Origin: Methanolobus sp.
Lineage (GTDB): Archaea; Halobacteriota; Methanosarcinia; Methanosarcinales; Methanosarcinaceae
Assembly (NCBI GenBank): GCA_021767785.1
Contig: JAASSR010000007.1
Location: forward strand, 1-46,249
Reading direction: 5' to 3'
DNA: 46,249 nt
Shown: piece after piece, positions 16,225 to 25,574 of the stretch
How positions within the stretch are numbered: position 1 is the stretch's first letter
Layout: each line of letters opens with the position of its first letter
Translations under genes and position numbers: made by a program
Notes under the pieces: model-generated
The model's input: only the letters and a program-made list of their open reading frames with translations
Databases searched by the model: none
Told to the model about the DNA's origin: nothing

Positions 16225-17530
16225 CGTTCCTTCTCTCCATACGTTCTGTGTCTTCTGGTATAAGGCTCAATGATTCATCATAATCCGCAAGTAACTTTGC
16301 AATTCCAACGGATCTGAATTCCTGTGCCTCGTCCAGTTTCAGATGCAGTTTACAATCATCGCATTTGCGATCACAGTAAACCGGTTCGTATGAATCTGGC
16401 TCTTTATAAGAAGTAATAACACCTTCATAGTTCCTCAGAATAACCTTGTTGGTTGACCAGGAAATAAGGTAATTTGGCATTATAGGTATCTTTCCTCCCC
16501 CGCCGGGAGCATCTATCACATAGGAAGGGACCGCAAAACCACTGGTATGTCCTATGAGATGTTCCATGATCTCGATACCCTTACCAACAGAAGTCCTGAA
16601 ATGTGTAAGACCCTCTGAAAGATCACACTGATACAGATAATATGGTCTTACCCTGTTCTCTACCAACTTATGGAAGAGTTTTTTCAGTATTCTGTAACAA
16701 TCATTCACACCTGCCAGCAGGACAGTCTGATTACCCAGAGGGATACCTGCGTCTGCAAGTTTTTTCAATGCCTCTTTTGAAGATCTGGTTACTTCACGCG
16801 GATGGTTAAAATGAGTGTTCACCCATATAGGATGGTGTTTCTTCAATACATTAACAAGATTATCGGTAATACGATATGGAAGGACAACAGGCATTCTGCT
16901 ACCTATCCTTATAACTTCCACATGAGGGATGGCCCTGAGTTCCGTGAGAATCCAGTCCAGATATTCATCTGAAAGCATGAATGGATCCCCACCCGAGAGC
17001 AGCACATCCCTGACTTCCGGAGTGTTTGCTATATACTCTATACCTTTAAGCACTTCATCTTTGTTGGGTATGGAATCTACATCTCCGACCTTTCTCTTCC
17101 TGGTACAATGCCTGCAGTACATGGAACAAACATTACTTATGTGGAAAAGTACCCTGTCAGGATACCTGTGTGTTATACCCGGAACAGGACTATCATGGTC
17201 CTCACTAAGAGGGTCCGCCATCTCATCACAGGATACTATAAGCTCAGAGGGGGAAGGAAAAGACTGCATGAATATAGGATCATTCCTGAAGTCTTCCACC
17301 TCTATCAGAGATAGATAGTAAGGAGTTATGGAAAGCGGAAACTTTTGAAGTGTTTCTTCGAGTTCCTTTCGTTCTTCATCTTCAAATTCAATATCCAGAA
17401 GAGTTTCAAAGGTATCAATATCATTGACTGAATGTCTTAATTGCCATTTCCAGTCACTCCACTTTGCAAGAGCTTCATCAGAGTCTATTCTATCTACAAT
17501 GCTTTGTTGCCTGCTTTCGTATGATTTCAT
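16217..17530 (-). CDS. ablA: lysine 2,3-aminomutase
   Basis: About 437 residues. A radical SAM, PLP-dependent enzyme converting L-lysine to L-beta-lysine, the first step to the osmolyte N-epsilon-acetyl-beta-lysine. The radical SAM motif [11 protein letters not shown] (CX3CX2C) is clear; other marks are [27 protein letters not shown], the PLP-lysine region [13 protein letters not shown] and zinc-binding cysteines near the C terminus ([11 protein letters not shown]). I chose ATG 17530 over the upstream GTG 17539, which forms part of the ribosome site. A minus-strand TATA box (TTTTTATAATC, about 17572-17585) is the likely promoter. The other DNA at 17600-17803 is AT-rich, with a T-run ending the HerA transcript and no gene. 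Confidence 0.95.
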   Translation of the reverse strand: MKSYESRQQSIVDRIDSDEALAKWSDWKWQLRHSVNDIDTFETLLDIEFEDEERKELEETLQKFPLSITPYYLSLIEVEDFRNDPIFMQSFPSPSELIVSCDEMADPLSEDHDSPVPGITHRYPDRVLFHISNVCSMYCRHCTRKRKVGDVDSIPNKDEVLKGIEYIANTPEVRDVLLSGGDPFMLSDEYLDWILTELRAIPHVEVIRIGSRMPVVLPYRITDNLVNVLKKHHPIWVNTHFNHPREVTRSSKEALKKLADAGIPLGNQTVLLAGVNDCYRILKKLFHKLVENRVRPYYLYQCDLSEGLTHFRTSVGKGIEIMEHLIGHTSGFAVPSYVIDAPGGGGKIPIMPNYLISWSTNKVILRNYEGVITSYKEPDSYEPVYCDRKCDDCKLHLKLDEAQEFRSVGIAKLLADYDESLSLIPEDTERMERRNVE

Positions 17531-17803
17531 CAAAATCACTTATATTAGATAACGGCTTGATTATTATTTAGAGAAGATTATAAAAACAGAATATCACTAA
17601 AAAACTTCTGTCTATGCAAAACATAAAAATTATCAGAAATCAATAATCCATGATCTATCTTCTTATTAAATATACAGTTCAAATTCAGTTTAAAGAGGAT
17701 TTTTTTAGATATAAAGATTGTTTTCATATTCCACTGAAAAACAAGTTGTTTTTTGCAGATAATTAAAAAACTATCTTGTTAACATGTTTGCTTGATATAA
17801 AAT

Positions 17804-19060
17804 TCACTTAATAACAGTCGGATCATCACCACCATGCCAGCTAAGTCGTGGTCTTATCCGTATTATATGAGACTCTTCCGTATTATCATCAACAACAAAT
17901 GCAACCCCTTTCTGAGAACCCATTTTTCTGATCGAATCACTAAAATTATCTTTCATATAAGTGGGTCTTACAGATTCAAGAACACTTATATCATCCCGGG
18001 AAGTAAGCCGATGACATATTATTACATCCGATTGTGAAAGAACATCCGGATGGATAGAAGACGGTCGCTGTGTTGCAAGAATAAGTGAAAGCCCTGGCTG
18101 ACGCCCCTGTTTCAGCCATTCGTTCAAAAGAACATCCGAAGCGAGTGAACCACCCTCAGGAGGAAGGAATTGCTGAGCTTCATCGATGAACATCCATACC
18201 ATAGGAATACCTTTTTCAACATCTTCATCACCCATCATCCTCCTTTCATATGACCTTCTGGCCTCAAGTCTTAAAAGATATATATTTCCGGCAATCGAGC
18301 TTACAAGTGCGGATCTGACAGCTTCACTTTTAATTGTACTGATATCAATAACTGAAACAGATCCTCCTTTAACCATTTCTTCAATACCTTCACCCTTCTC
18401 AGAGAATATTCCCCATGAAGCAGCGGTCCTGAAATGGTTTTCCACAGCACCTTTTGTAACCATATCCGAACGATCGTCTTCAAACACCGAATTAATAATG
18501 TCATCAAAGGAAAACATAGAATGATCCTTCATTCTTTCAATAACCCTGATTATAAGTACACCTGCAGGAGACAGGGAATCTATTCCAAATAATTTACACC
18601 ATTCATAACCATCCATCTGTGAAACAGAAATGGACAGTGGCTTTACATCGATGTGTCGTTCTTCATAATTTTTCAGATTACCGGAAGGTACGAAAACATC
18701 TATATCGAACCCTTCAGCTTCAAATCCCCATTCATGAACAAGGGATGTCTGCATCTCATTGCTTTTTGCAAGGGTCCAGAAGATTCCCATGGTATCTATG
18801 ACAACAGATGAAATCTTGTATTTAACAGAATCAGGAAGCATCATCAAACCTTCCATAATAACTGCCATTGTGTAAGATTTACCATAACCCCTTTTTCCTG
18901 CAATGAACAGAGCATGAGGGTGATTCACATCCAGAGAAATATGTGAACCTGAAGACATGTCCCTTGCAAGATACCTGCCAAGATAAAGAGGAATGCTCTC
19001 ATCATTACCACCGAGAATATACTGCTGTCCGGAAATACCTGCATTTGAATAAATTTTCAT
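17804..19060 (-). CDS. HerA-like/DUF87 ATP-binding protein
   Basis: A 418-residue RecA-fold ATPase of the FtsK-HerA group. An N-terminal beta-barrel-like part (YLGRYLARD) precedes Walker A (IAGKRGYGKSYTM, about residue 55). Walker B is PMVWMFIDEAQQFL (about residue 285), followed by the sensor/arginine region LILATQRPSSIHPDVL. HerA usually works with NurA nuclease in end resection or as a DNA-pumping motor. No nurA, mre11 or rad50 gene is adjacent, so this may be a stand-alone relative. It is monocistronic. Confidence 0.87.
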   Translation of the reverse strand: MKIYSNAGISGQQYILGGNDESIPLYLGRYLARDMSSGSHISLDVNHPHALFIAGKRGYGKSYTMAVIMEGLMMLPDSVKYKISSVVIDTMGIFWTLAKSNEMQTSLVHEWGFEAEGFDIDVFVPSGNLKNYEERHIDVKPLSISVSQMDGYEWCKLFGIDSLSPAGVLIIRVIERMKDHSMFSFDDIINSVFEDDRSDMVTKGAVENHFRTAASWGIFSEKGEGIEEMVKGGSVSVIDISTIKSEAVRSALVSSIAGNIYLLRLEARRSYERRMMGDEDVEKGIPMVWMFIDEAQQFLPPEGGSLASDVLLNEWLKQGRQPGLSLILATQRPSSIHPDVLSQSDVIICHRLTSRDDISVLESVRPTYMKDNFSDSIRKMGSQKGVAFVVDDNTEESHIIRIRPRLSWHGGDDPTVIK

Positions 19061-19190
19061 AGTCTAAAGAAAGATAATGTTACAATATATAGTATTTTTT
19101 ATTTTAGCGCAAAATATCATCACTTTTTTCATCAAAATATCAAAATGGTAATCATCCGACCTTATAAAATAAAAACAAAAACAAATTGGG

Positions 19191-19204
19191 AAAATATATA
19201 TAGG
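19191..19204 (+). promoter_or_regulatory. TATA box of the candidate small RNA
   Basis: AAAATATATATAGG is a strong archaeal TATA element with a purine-rich stretch before it. It lies about 25 bp before the G-run that begins the predicted hairpin at 19219. It overlaps a 7+4+7 inverted repeat (ATATAGG, CCTA, CCTATAT; 19198-19215), which could be an operator. Confidence 0.45.
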
Positions 19205-19218
19205 CCTACCTATATTTA

Positions 19219-19276
19219 GGGGAAAGAGGAATCTCCGTCATCACATCATTCCCCTCTGATGCATTAATTCTTTTTT
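19219..19276 (+). ncRNA. candidate small structured RNA with T6 terminator
   Basis: No protein gene occupies 19061-19351. On the plus strand a TATA box (19191-19204) is followed at the right distance by a stem of AGGGGAA (19218-19224) with TTCCCCT (19249-19255). The stem encloses a smaller GAG/CTC hairpin (19226-19235), and a T6 run follows at 19271-19276. Promoter, fold and terminator together suggest a transcript of about 55-60 nt. I cannot assign a family, and no start codon with a ribosome site exists inside. Only sequence logic supports transcription. Confidence 0.45.
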
Positions 19277-19351
19277 AAAAATGTATCATACCCCAAACTT
19301 CACCCAAACCATCATTATGCGAGATTCCTCATTACTTTCTTTTATCACAAT

Positions 19352-20722
19352 TCATTCTTTTATCTGTATAATCTGTGAAAGGATTCCCCTTGCAGCAAGT
19401 ATGCCGGTAGCAGAAGAATTAATAAGGTCACGTGAGAGACCGGCACCGTCTCCTGCAACAAAAAGATCGCGTATATTTGTCTGCATATTTCTGTCGACAT
19501 CTATCCTGAGAGAGTAGAATTTAACTTCGGGAGCATACAAAAGTGTACAATCCGAATCCACACCTGGAATAATTTCACTCAGCACCTCCAGACCTTCTAT
19601 AATATCCATTACAATCCTGTGAGGCATTGCCATGGAAATATCCCCGGGAGTTATATCCTTAAGAGTGTTATTGACAGCATTGCGGGAAAGATGTTCTCCT
19701 GTAGAACGCCTGCCCCTTCTAAGGTCCCCAAGTCTTTGCAGAACAGGCCTGCCACCACCAATTGTGGTTGCAAGTTTTGCCACTGATCTTGCATATTTGA
19801 TGGTATTTTCCATGGGCTTTGTCAGTTCTACATGTACAAGGAATGCAAAATTGGTATTCTCAGACTCTTTGCTGTGCATGGAATGCCCATTGGTAGCCAC
19901 AAAGCCCTCATATTCTTCCTTTACAACAAAACCATGCTCATTGGTACAGAAAGTCCTGATAAAATCATCATATCTCCGGGTATATATATGGAATTTGGGG
20001 TCATGGTTTATGCAGGTAACAGGGTCCATGATTATAGAAGGTACTTCTACACGGACACCTATATCGACTCCGCTATAGGAATATTTAATTAAATGACGGT
20101 TTACAAGACAGTTCATCCATTCATAGCCCACTCTTCCAGGAGCAAGTAAAGTGTATCTGCCACGTATCTCTCTGTTCTCAAGAAGCACACCATTGCATTT
20201 ACCCCCTTCATCCACAAGAATATTTTTTACCTTTGATTCAAGAAGAAAATATATACCACCGGCCTCCAGATCCTTTTTCATAGAAGAGATCAGAGCAATG
20301 GAATTGTCCGAACCAATATGGCGCTGTTTTATATCTATGAATCTGGCACCTGCAGAAGCTGCTCTGCGTTTTAAAGTCTCTGCATCATCACCCGATGCAG
20401 AGTATGCTTTTGAGGGAGCACCGTATTTGAGATATACACGATCAACATAGTCCACAAGTTCCCAGGCACTATTATTATCACCGGTCAGATCTGCCAGATT
20501 ACCACCGATATCAGGCCTAAGATTCAGAGTTCCGTCGGAATATGCACCCGCTCCACCCACACCACAAAGTATGGAGCAAGGAGTACAATGATCACAGGTA
20601 GAATCATCAGACATCCTACAATGTCTGTCCTCAATATTCCTGCCCGCATCTACAACAATTACGCTCAGCCCCTTACCTGCAAGCTCATGGGCTGCAAAGA
20701 GACCTGCAGGACCCGCACCCAC
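19352..20722 (-). CDS. FAD-dependent dehydrogenase (COG2509-like)
   Basis: A flavoprotein of at least 456 residues. The ADP-binding fold GAGPAGLFAAHELAGKGLSV is at the N terminus, followed by a cysteine-rich stretch (CDHCTPCSILCGVGGAGAYS) and, near the C terminus, LFVAGDGAGLSRDLINSSATG. The substrate is unknown. The start is a problem. GTG 20722 cuts off the first beta strand, which is clearly encoded just upstream in the same frame (DNGDIFDVVIV), yet that upstream stretch back to the stop at 20780-20782 has no ATG, GTG, TTG or CTG. Either a rare start (ATT 20758 or ATA 20740) is used, or a frameshift separates the gene from ATG 20772. Confidence 0.85.
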   Translation of the reverse strand: MGAGPAGLFAAHELAGKGLSVIVVDAGRNIEDRHCRMSDDSTCDHCTPCSILCGVGGAGAYSDGTLNLRPDIGGNLADLTGDNNSAWELVDYVDRVYLKYGAPSKAYSASGDDAETLKRRAASAGARFIDIKQRHIGSDNSIALISSMKKDLEAGGIYFLLESKVKNILVDEGGKCNGVLLENREIRGRYTLLAPGRVGYEWMNCLVNRHLIKYSYSGVDIGVRVEVPSIIMDPVTCINHDPKFHIYTRRYDDFIRTFCTNEHGFVVKEEYEGFVATNGHSMHSKESENTNFAFLVHVELTKPMENTIKYARSVAKLATTIGGGRPVLQRLGDLRRGRRSTGEHLSRNAVNNTLKDITPGDISMAMPHRIVMDIIEGLEVLSEIIPGVDSDCTLLYAPEVKFYSLRIDVDRNMQTNIRDLFVAGDGAGLSRDLINSSATGILAARGILSQIIQIKE

Positions 20723-20769
20723 GATTACAACATCAAATATATCGCCATTATCAGGAATAAGACCACACC

Positions 20770-20796
20770 CATGGTTCTCTCAAAAAAAGAACCATG
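20770..20796 (-). terminator. hairpin with T-run between purP and the FAD gene
   Basis: CATGGTTCT (20770-20778) pairs perfectly with AGAACCATG (20788-20796) around a 9-nt loop. On the minus strand the T7 tract lies at the loop edge, 15-40 nt past the purP stop codon. It could end the purP transcript. It also covers the only nearby ATG for the next gene, so a translational control role is possible. Confidence 0.4.
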
Positions 20797-20811
20797 ACAA
20801 TATTAGGACTA

Positions 20812-21879
20812 TTAGGATAAAATCTTATCCAGTTGTCTGGTTGAACTTGCTATCCTTATTTCCTGAGCTATCCTGCTCCCGGTGGAAAGGTTCGGTTCGA
20901 TCAGGTCGGAATATGGTGAACCTGAAAGGTAGATATTAGTACCGGCAACGATACGTGCTGATATCTCGAACACCTTGATATCAAGTTTGTCAGTAACCAC
21001 GGTCTCAAGACAGAAAGGACCTATCATACCTCCAAACTGCTCAAGAGATTGTTCAACTACTTTTTCACCCAGCGTGAATATTTTTGGCAGAAGTGATTCC
21101 CTTGCTACAAGTGGTACATTTCCGGTCACAACATATGTAGGAATTATATCTGCTTTTTCAAGTTCTTTAGGAGAACCAAGCCTGAATATCTCATCTGCAT
21201 TGGATTCTACCCTGCGGTCCATACTGAGCATTTCAAGGACACCGGTACTGAGTTTGTAACCTTCCTCCCTGAGAGGGGAATAGAAGAAATGGAAATAATA
21301 TCTTGTGCCTACAATGAACTCCTGGACCGTGAACTTTTCATTCGGATCCACCTTTTCTTTGAACTCCTCGTAGTTCTTGGCTACAAAGAAGCCACGACCT
21401 CCTTTTGCACCATGGTACTTGACCATAACGGGGCCATTGATATCCTCCGGATTGATCTTCCCCGGCATCTCAATGCCGGCAGCTTCCAGCCACTCTCGCT
21501 CCTTCTCCCGATCAGATTCCCATTCAAGAACACTCCTGTTACCAAAGGTAGGGATCTCAAGATCCGCAAAAGCATCGCCACCCATATATTCCACAAAAGA
21601 CCCATGTGGAATTACAACCGCATTCTTTGCCCTTAGCTCATCAAGAATATCAGGTATTTCCTTGTAACTATCGACAACAATAAACTCGTCAGGTCTGGCC
21701 AGAGGGAAAGCATCATAAAACTTAGGAGGTTCTTTTACACAGATACCAATCGTCCTGAAACCTTCCTTCCGTGCTCCGTAAAAGATCTGAAGGCTCGAAT
21801 GAGAACAAACAGTGGCAATGCTCAGATTATCCAGATCATAGTTATCAACAATTTCCATTATTCGTTCTTTAGTTATCAT
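20812..21879 (-). CDS. purP: FAICAR synthetase (formate-AICAR ligase)
   Basis: About 355 residues. An ATP-grasp enzyme that formylates AICAR with free formate and ATP, the archaeal replacement for folate-dependent PurH transformylase. Recognisable parts: ATVCSHSSLQIFYGARKEGF at the N terminus, VIPHGSFVEYMG, VMVKYHGAKGGRGFFVAKN (ATP loop), QEFIVGTRYYFHFFYSPL and FEISARIVAGTNIYL. I chose ATG 21879, preceded by AGGGGC at about 9 nt; the longer frame to 21948 would add residues not expected in the family. It is transcribed alone. Confidence 0.95.
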   Translation of the reverse strand: MITKERIMEIVDNYDLDNLSIATVCSHSSLQIFYGARKEGFRTIGICVKEPPKFYDAFPLARPDEFIVVDSYKEIPDILDELRAKNAVVIPHGSFVEYMGGDAFADLEIPTFGNRSVLEWESDREKEREWLEAAGIEMPGKINPEDINGPVMVKYHGAKGGRGFFVAKNYEEFKEKVDPNEKFTVQEFIVGTRYYFHFFYSPLREEGYKLSTGVLEMLSMDRRVESNADEIFRLGSPKELEKADIIPTYVVTGNVPLVARESLLPKIFTLGEKVVEQSLEQFGGMIGPFCLETVVTDKLDIKVFEISARIVAGTNIYLSGSPYSDLIEPNLSTGSRIAQEIRIASSTRQLDKILS

Positions 21880-22041
21880 AGTGTAATAGCCCCTAGAATT
21901 TACCCCATATTGTTCTGTCTGTTCTTTAACCTTACGAATCATAACCATAAAATAAAAAAATATGGGAACTGAGATTCAAGACTTCAAACAGAACTGAAGT
22001 TAAAGGAAACAATATAAGTTACTGTTCATATAAACCATCCT

Positions 22042-23046
22042 ATGGAAGACGCCGAAGAAAGTCAGGGTTCCGAAAAAGTTCTCATCCTGCCCTTAAGCGA
22101 GAACTCGAAAAAGATCACTCAGATACTTTCCAATGAAAAAGCAATGAAAATGCTTGAAGTACTTGCAGACAGACCCATGTCTGCCAGTGATGTTGCCGAT
22201 AAACTGGAAATTCCATTAACAACTGTCAAATATAACCTTGACGGACTCATTGAAGCGGAACTTATCAAAGTTAAAGAGACAAAATGGAGCCGTAAAGGGA
22301 GAGAAGTAAAGATATACGAGCCTGTTCAAAAATTCATTGTAGTTGCTCCCGGAAGCATGAAAAATGACAGGTCCTCTGTTCTGAGTATGCTCAAAAAATA
22401 TCTGGTGCTGGTTGCAGGTGCTCTATTTGCCGCAACAGGACTTGAAGCTATCACAAGAAGTCTTATGGGTGCTGCACCCTTAATGACACAGGACACCAAC
22501 ACTGCTCCATTACCTGATGAGAATGGACCAATGGCGGCAACGACAAAAGATGCTTCAGTGGAAAATACTTCCGGCGAGGCATTTACCGCAAGTAAAAGAG
22601 CAGAAGCGGATTTTGCTCCAATGAACGAAGCAGAAAGAATTCCTGAGACAGATCCCCGGGAATTTGCGGGATATGAGTATCCTGTAGAAGATGGAAGCTC
22701 AAATGTTACCTTTGATGAACAAACATTGGCGGAGAACATCTCTGGAATGGATGTACATGCAGAAGAAAAGAGTCCTGACATGCTTGCATCCTCTACTCCA
22801 AACGGAACAGATTCAGGAGCCGATGCATTAAGAGAAGGAATGAGTGCAGCTACCGGGAATCAGACAGATACTACATCGGTGTCACAGATGGCTAACGATA
22901 ACATGAGTACTGTCATAGAACCTGCTTCCGGAATATTTCAGCAAGGGCTGCTTTCCCACATCAGCGTTTGGTTCTTTTTCGGATGTCTTTTTGTGATCAC
23001 TTTGCTGTTTATAAGAGAAATATATAATAGAAACAAGAACATATGA
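22042..23046 (+). CDS. membrane-anchored ArsR-like HTH regulator
   Basis: 334 residues. The N terminus carries a winged HTH (residues 30-95: MKMLEVLADRPMSASDVADK then LTTVKYNLDGLIEAELIKVK). A membrane helix follows (about 119-141, KYLVLVAGALFAATGLEAI), then about 160 acidic, low-complexity residues, then a second membrane helix (about 303-325, WFFFGCLFVITLLFI) and a short basic tail. With the HTH in the cytoplasm, the acidic region lies outside. It could be a membrane-bound one-component regulator sensing envelope or osmotic state; this is inference. TATA-like AATATAAG about 27 bp before the ATG implies a leaderless mRNA. truA follows by 16 nt. Confidence 0.82.
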   Translation: MEDAEESQGSEKVLILPLSENSKKITQILSNEKAMKMLEVLADRPMSASDVADKLEIPLTTVKYNLDGLIEAELIKVKETKWSRKGREVKIYEPVQKFIVVAPGSMKNDRSSVLSMLKKYLVLVAGALFAATGLEAITRSLMGAAPLMTQDTNTAPLPDENGPMAATTKDASVENTSGEAFTASKRAEADFAPMNEAERIPETDPREFAGYEYPVEDGSSNVTFDEQTLAENISGMDVHAEEKSPDMLASSTPNGTDSGADALREGMSAATGNQTDTTSVSQMANDNMSTVIEPASGIFQQGLLSHISVWFFFGCLFVITLLFIREIYNRNKNI

Positions 23047-23062
23047 TGCCTGAGTGAATGGT

Positions 23063-23872
23063 ATGAGAGTTGCTCTTAAAATAGCATACGTAGGCACAGG
23101 CTATCATGGATCCCAGGTGCAACCGGATGTTGCTACCATTGAAGGTGAGCTGTTCAATGCACTTAACCAGCTTGAGATAATAGAGGATCCTAGATCCGCA
23201 CGTTTTTCAAGTTCAGGAAGAACGGATGCCGGGGTGCATGCCAGAGAACAGGTAGTTGCATTTGACACGGAAAAACCAAACCTTGCTATCCCAAGAGTAA
23301 TCAATTCCGAACTACCCAATTCAATATGGGCCTGGGCACATGCAGAAGTTCCTGACGACTTTGATCCGAGAAGAAAGGCTGTCAGTCGTAAGTACAGATA
23401 CATAATGAGTGGAGAGGAATATGATATATCCAGGATAAGGGCTGCTTCGAAAATACTTGTGGGAGAGCATGATTTCGCAAATTTTTGTACCAAAGACGGC
23501 GATAAGAGTACTATTCGCAATGTTGAAAGGATAGATGTGCGTGTTAGCGGAACTCTGACAAAGATCGATATACAGGCAAACAGTTTCCTCTGGAACATGG
23601 TAAGAAAGATCGTTACTGCACTCAACATGGTCGGAAGTGGTGTCAGGGACGAGGACTGGCTGATACAGATGCTGGATCCTGAATCTTATGAAGAGGGACT
23701 GGAACCCTCCGTAGCTTACGGTTTAACCCTCATGGAAGTAGAATATGCAGAGCCAATTGACTGGTGCGAGGATGGTTATGCCATCAGAAGAGCGAATGAG
23801 AACGTACATGACTATATGGTACGTCACCGTGTGATGGCAGAGGTTATGGACCATCTAGTACCGTACGAATGA
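23063..23872 (+). CDS. truA: tRNA pseudouridine synthase A
   Basis: About 269 residues. Isomerises uridines at positions 38-40 of the tRNA anticodon stem. The catalytic aspartate is in FSSSGRTDAGVHAREQV; other conserved parts are RKYRYIMSG, HDFANFCTKDG and SFLWNMVRKIV. I chose ATG 23063, with GAGTG as the ribosome site; GTG 23054 would add three residues. It follows the membrane HTH gene and precedes the metallopeptidase gene on the same strand. Confidence 0.94.
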   Translation: MRVALKIAYVGTGYHGSQVQPDVATIEGELFNALNQLEIIEDPRSARFSSSGRTDAGVHAREQVVAFDTEKPNLAIPRVINSELPNSIWAWAHAEVPDDFDPRRKAVSRKYRYIMSGEEYDISRIRAASKILVGEHDFANFCTKDGDKSTIRNVERIDVRVSGTLTKIDIQANSFLWNMVRKIVTALNMVGSGVRDEDWLIQMLDPESYEEGLEPSVAYGLTLMEVEYAEPIDWCEDGYAIRRANENVHDYMVRHRVMAEVMDHLVPYE

Positions 23873-23890
23873 TTTTTTGCGGAACCGGGA

Positions 23891-24475
23891 ATGCACTGTA
23901 AGGCAAGTATTCGGGACATAGTCATAGATTATGAGCTTATTCGGAGAAATGTGAAAAATCCAAGACTGGAATTTAGAAACAATGAACTGTATCTTATAGT
24001 TCCCCATTCCCACAGGAACCACGAAAGGATAATCCACAGGCACAGAAGATGGATCTACAATCGTTATTCCAGAATGCTTCTGGTCAAAGAGATTGCTTCG
24101 GATCTGGAACTTGTTAATTGCAGGCCTATAGAAGAACTTAAAGAACTGGTAAACTCTTTTGTAATAAACATAGGGAAAGAACTTTGTGTTAAACCTCGAA
24201 GAATAAAGTTCAGGAAGATGAGAACTAAGTGGGGAAGCTGCAGTTCAAAGGGAAACCTGAATTTTAACAGTCACATGAGGTATTTGCCTGATAAGATGAT
24301 AGAATACATTGTATTCCATGAAATGGTTCACCTTATAGAGCTTAACCACAGTAAGAGATTCTGGAGCCATATCAAAAAACGTTTTCCGGACCACAGCAAA
24401 TATGAGAATATGCTAACTGCATACTGGTCCCTCATACACAGGAAGTATGTTGTCAATCCTTGCAGAGAACAGTAA
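23891..24475 (+). CDS. YgjP-like (DUF45/SprT-like) zinc metallopeptidase
   Basis: 194 residues. It has the zinc site HEMVH (residues 143-147) with a third His six residues on (LNHSKRFW), the HExxHxxxxxH pattern of the YgjP family. The preceding RTKWGSCSSKGNLNFN is also a family hallmark. No signal peptide, so cytoplasmic. Substrates of this family are largely unknown. In some genomes it is linked to type I restriction genes, but not here. It converges on the tRNA methyltransferase gene with a 23-nt overlap of the 3' ends. Confidence 0.9.
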   Translation: MHCKASIRDIVIDYELIRRNVKNPRLEFRNNELYLIVPHSHRNHERIIHRHRRWIYNRYSRMLLVKEIASDLELVNCRPIEELKELVNSFVINIGKELCVKPRRIKFRKMRTKWGSCSSKGNLNFNSHMRYLPDKMIEYIVFHEMVHLIELNHSKRFWSHIKKRFPDHSKYENMLTAYWSLIHRKYVVNPCREQ

Positions 24476-25484
24476 ACGTCCTTGTGAGACTCCTGTGAAC
24501 TTTCTGGGTAAATATATCAACTATCGAAAAACCAGCTTTTTCAGCAAAAACCTCTACTTTGATTTCGGAAACCACCACTGCGAGTTTTCCCGGTTTGAGC
24601 ACTCTGTACATCTCTGCAAATGAATCTGAATAGAGATGGCCCAGTGATTCGGCCTTGATGGCTGCAGAACGCCCATAAGGCGGATCTGTAACGATCGCAT
24701 CAACACAGCAACCTTTGAGCGGAACACGGCAGGCATCACCTACCAGCAGAGAATAGTCAGCATCGTACTCATCAAGGTTCATCCTGGCACCGTTGGAGAT
24801 CATCTGACGCACTTCGATACCGACCACATGGGCACCGACAAGTCCACCCTCTACAAGAATACCTGCCGTACCACTGAAAGGATCAAAAAGAACCTCATCA
24901 GACCTTATTCGGGATATGTTCACAAGCGTCCTGGCAATCCTGGGCATGAGGACACCTGGATAGAAGAAGGGTTTTTTATGAGGCGCCCTGTGTTCATATT
25001 CACTTCTTTCCACCGAAGCCACAATCGAACCAAAAACAGCCTTATTGCTCATGATCAAACGGAAAGTAACATCAGGATCATTCAAATTTGCCCTGAAACC
25101 CTTACGAAAGATACTGCCGCCAAGCCGACCTTCAATCGATTCCCTATTAATATCTCCGTAGTGCTTTACCCTTCTGGCACGTACTACATAAGTCTGACCC
25201 CGTGACAAATGCCCGGAGATATCCGACCTTTCACACATTTCAATAATTGACTCATCGATCAGATCACATATTCCGACTATTTTCAGTATATGGTGGGACA
25301 TTGCAAGTCTGCCGGCAACAGAAGCAAGTTTTTCATCCACTGATTCGCCTTCTATGTCAACTACAAGACAGTGGTCAAGATGAGAATGTTCTCTGTATTC
25401 AAGATCTTCCATTGAAAGGCATGCATAGACCTCTTTTACAGGAAGGACAGCGTGCTCTCCGGATAACTCAAAAGCATAAAGCAT
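24453..25484 (-). CDS. trmG10: tRNA (guanine(10)-N2)-methyltransferase, THUMP type
   Basis: 343 residues. An N-terminal THUMP RNA-binding region (about 50-160) is followed by a Rossmann methyltransferase domain. AdoMet motif: DEVLFDPFSGTAGILVEGGL. Catalytic motif: AIVTDPPYGRSAA, the N6/N2-type D-P-P-Y. Archaeal Trm-G10 makes m2G or m2,2G at tRNA position 10. Length and domain order match. Monocistronic and overlapping the metallopeptidase gene tail to tail. Confidence 0.9.
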   Translation of the reverse strand: MLYAFELSGEHAVLPVKEVYACLSMEDLEYREHSHLDHCLVVDIEGESVDEKLASVAGRLAMSHHILKIVGICDLIDESIIEMCERSDISGHLSRGQTYVVRARRVKHYGDINRESIEGRLGGSIFRKGFRANLNDPDVTFRLIMSNKAVFGSIVASVERSEYEHRAPHKKPFFYPGVLMPRIARTLVNISRIRSDEVLFDPFSGTAGILVEGGLVGAHVVGIEVRQMISNGARMNLDEYDADYSLLVGDACRVPLKGCCVDAIVTDPPYGRSAAIKAESLGHLYSDSFAEMYRVLKPGKLAVVVSEIKVEVFAEKAGFSIVDIFTQKVHRSLTRTFTVLCKD

Positions 25485-25574
25485 AATAGCTGCAATAGAG
25501 AACAGAAGTAGTATTTAAAGAGTTTCAATGAGGAAAAGAATCAAAAGAAAAGTAAAGATGTGAAATCTAAGATG

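Noticed and set aside
19198-19215. NrpR nitrogen-regulation operator near the candidate small RNA.
   Set aside because: The inverted repeat AGG-CCTA-CCT does not match the known GGTA-N6-TACC or GGAA-N6-TTCC spacing.
19219-19276. C/D box guide RNA on the minus strand (GTGATGA is present).
   Set aside because: No CTGA D box lies at a suitable distance and the terminal stem is missing; the plus strand has the promoter and T-run instead.
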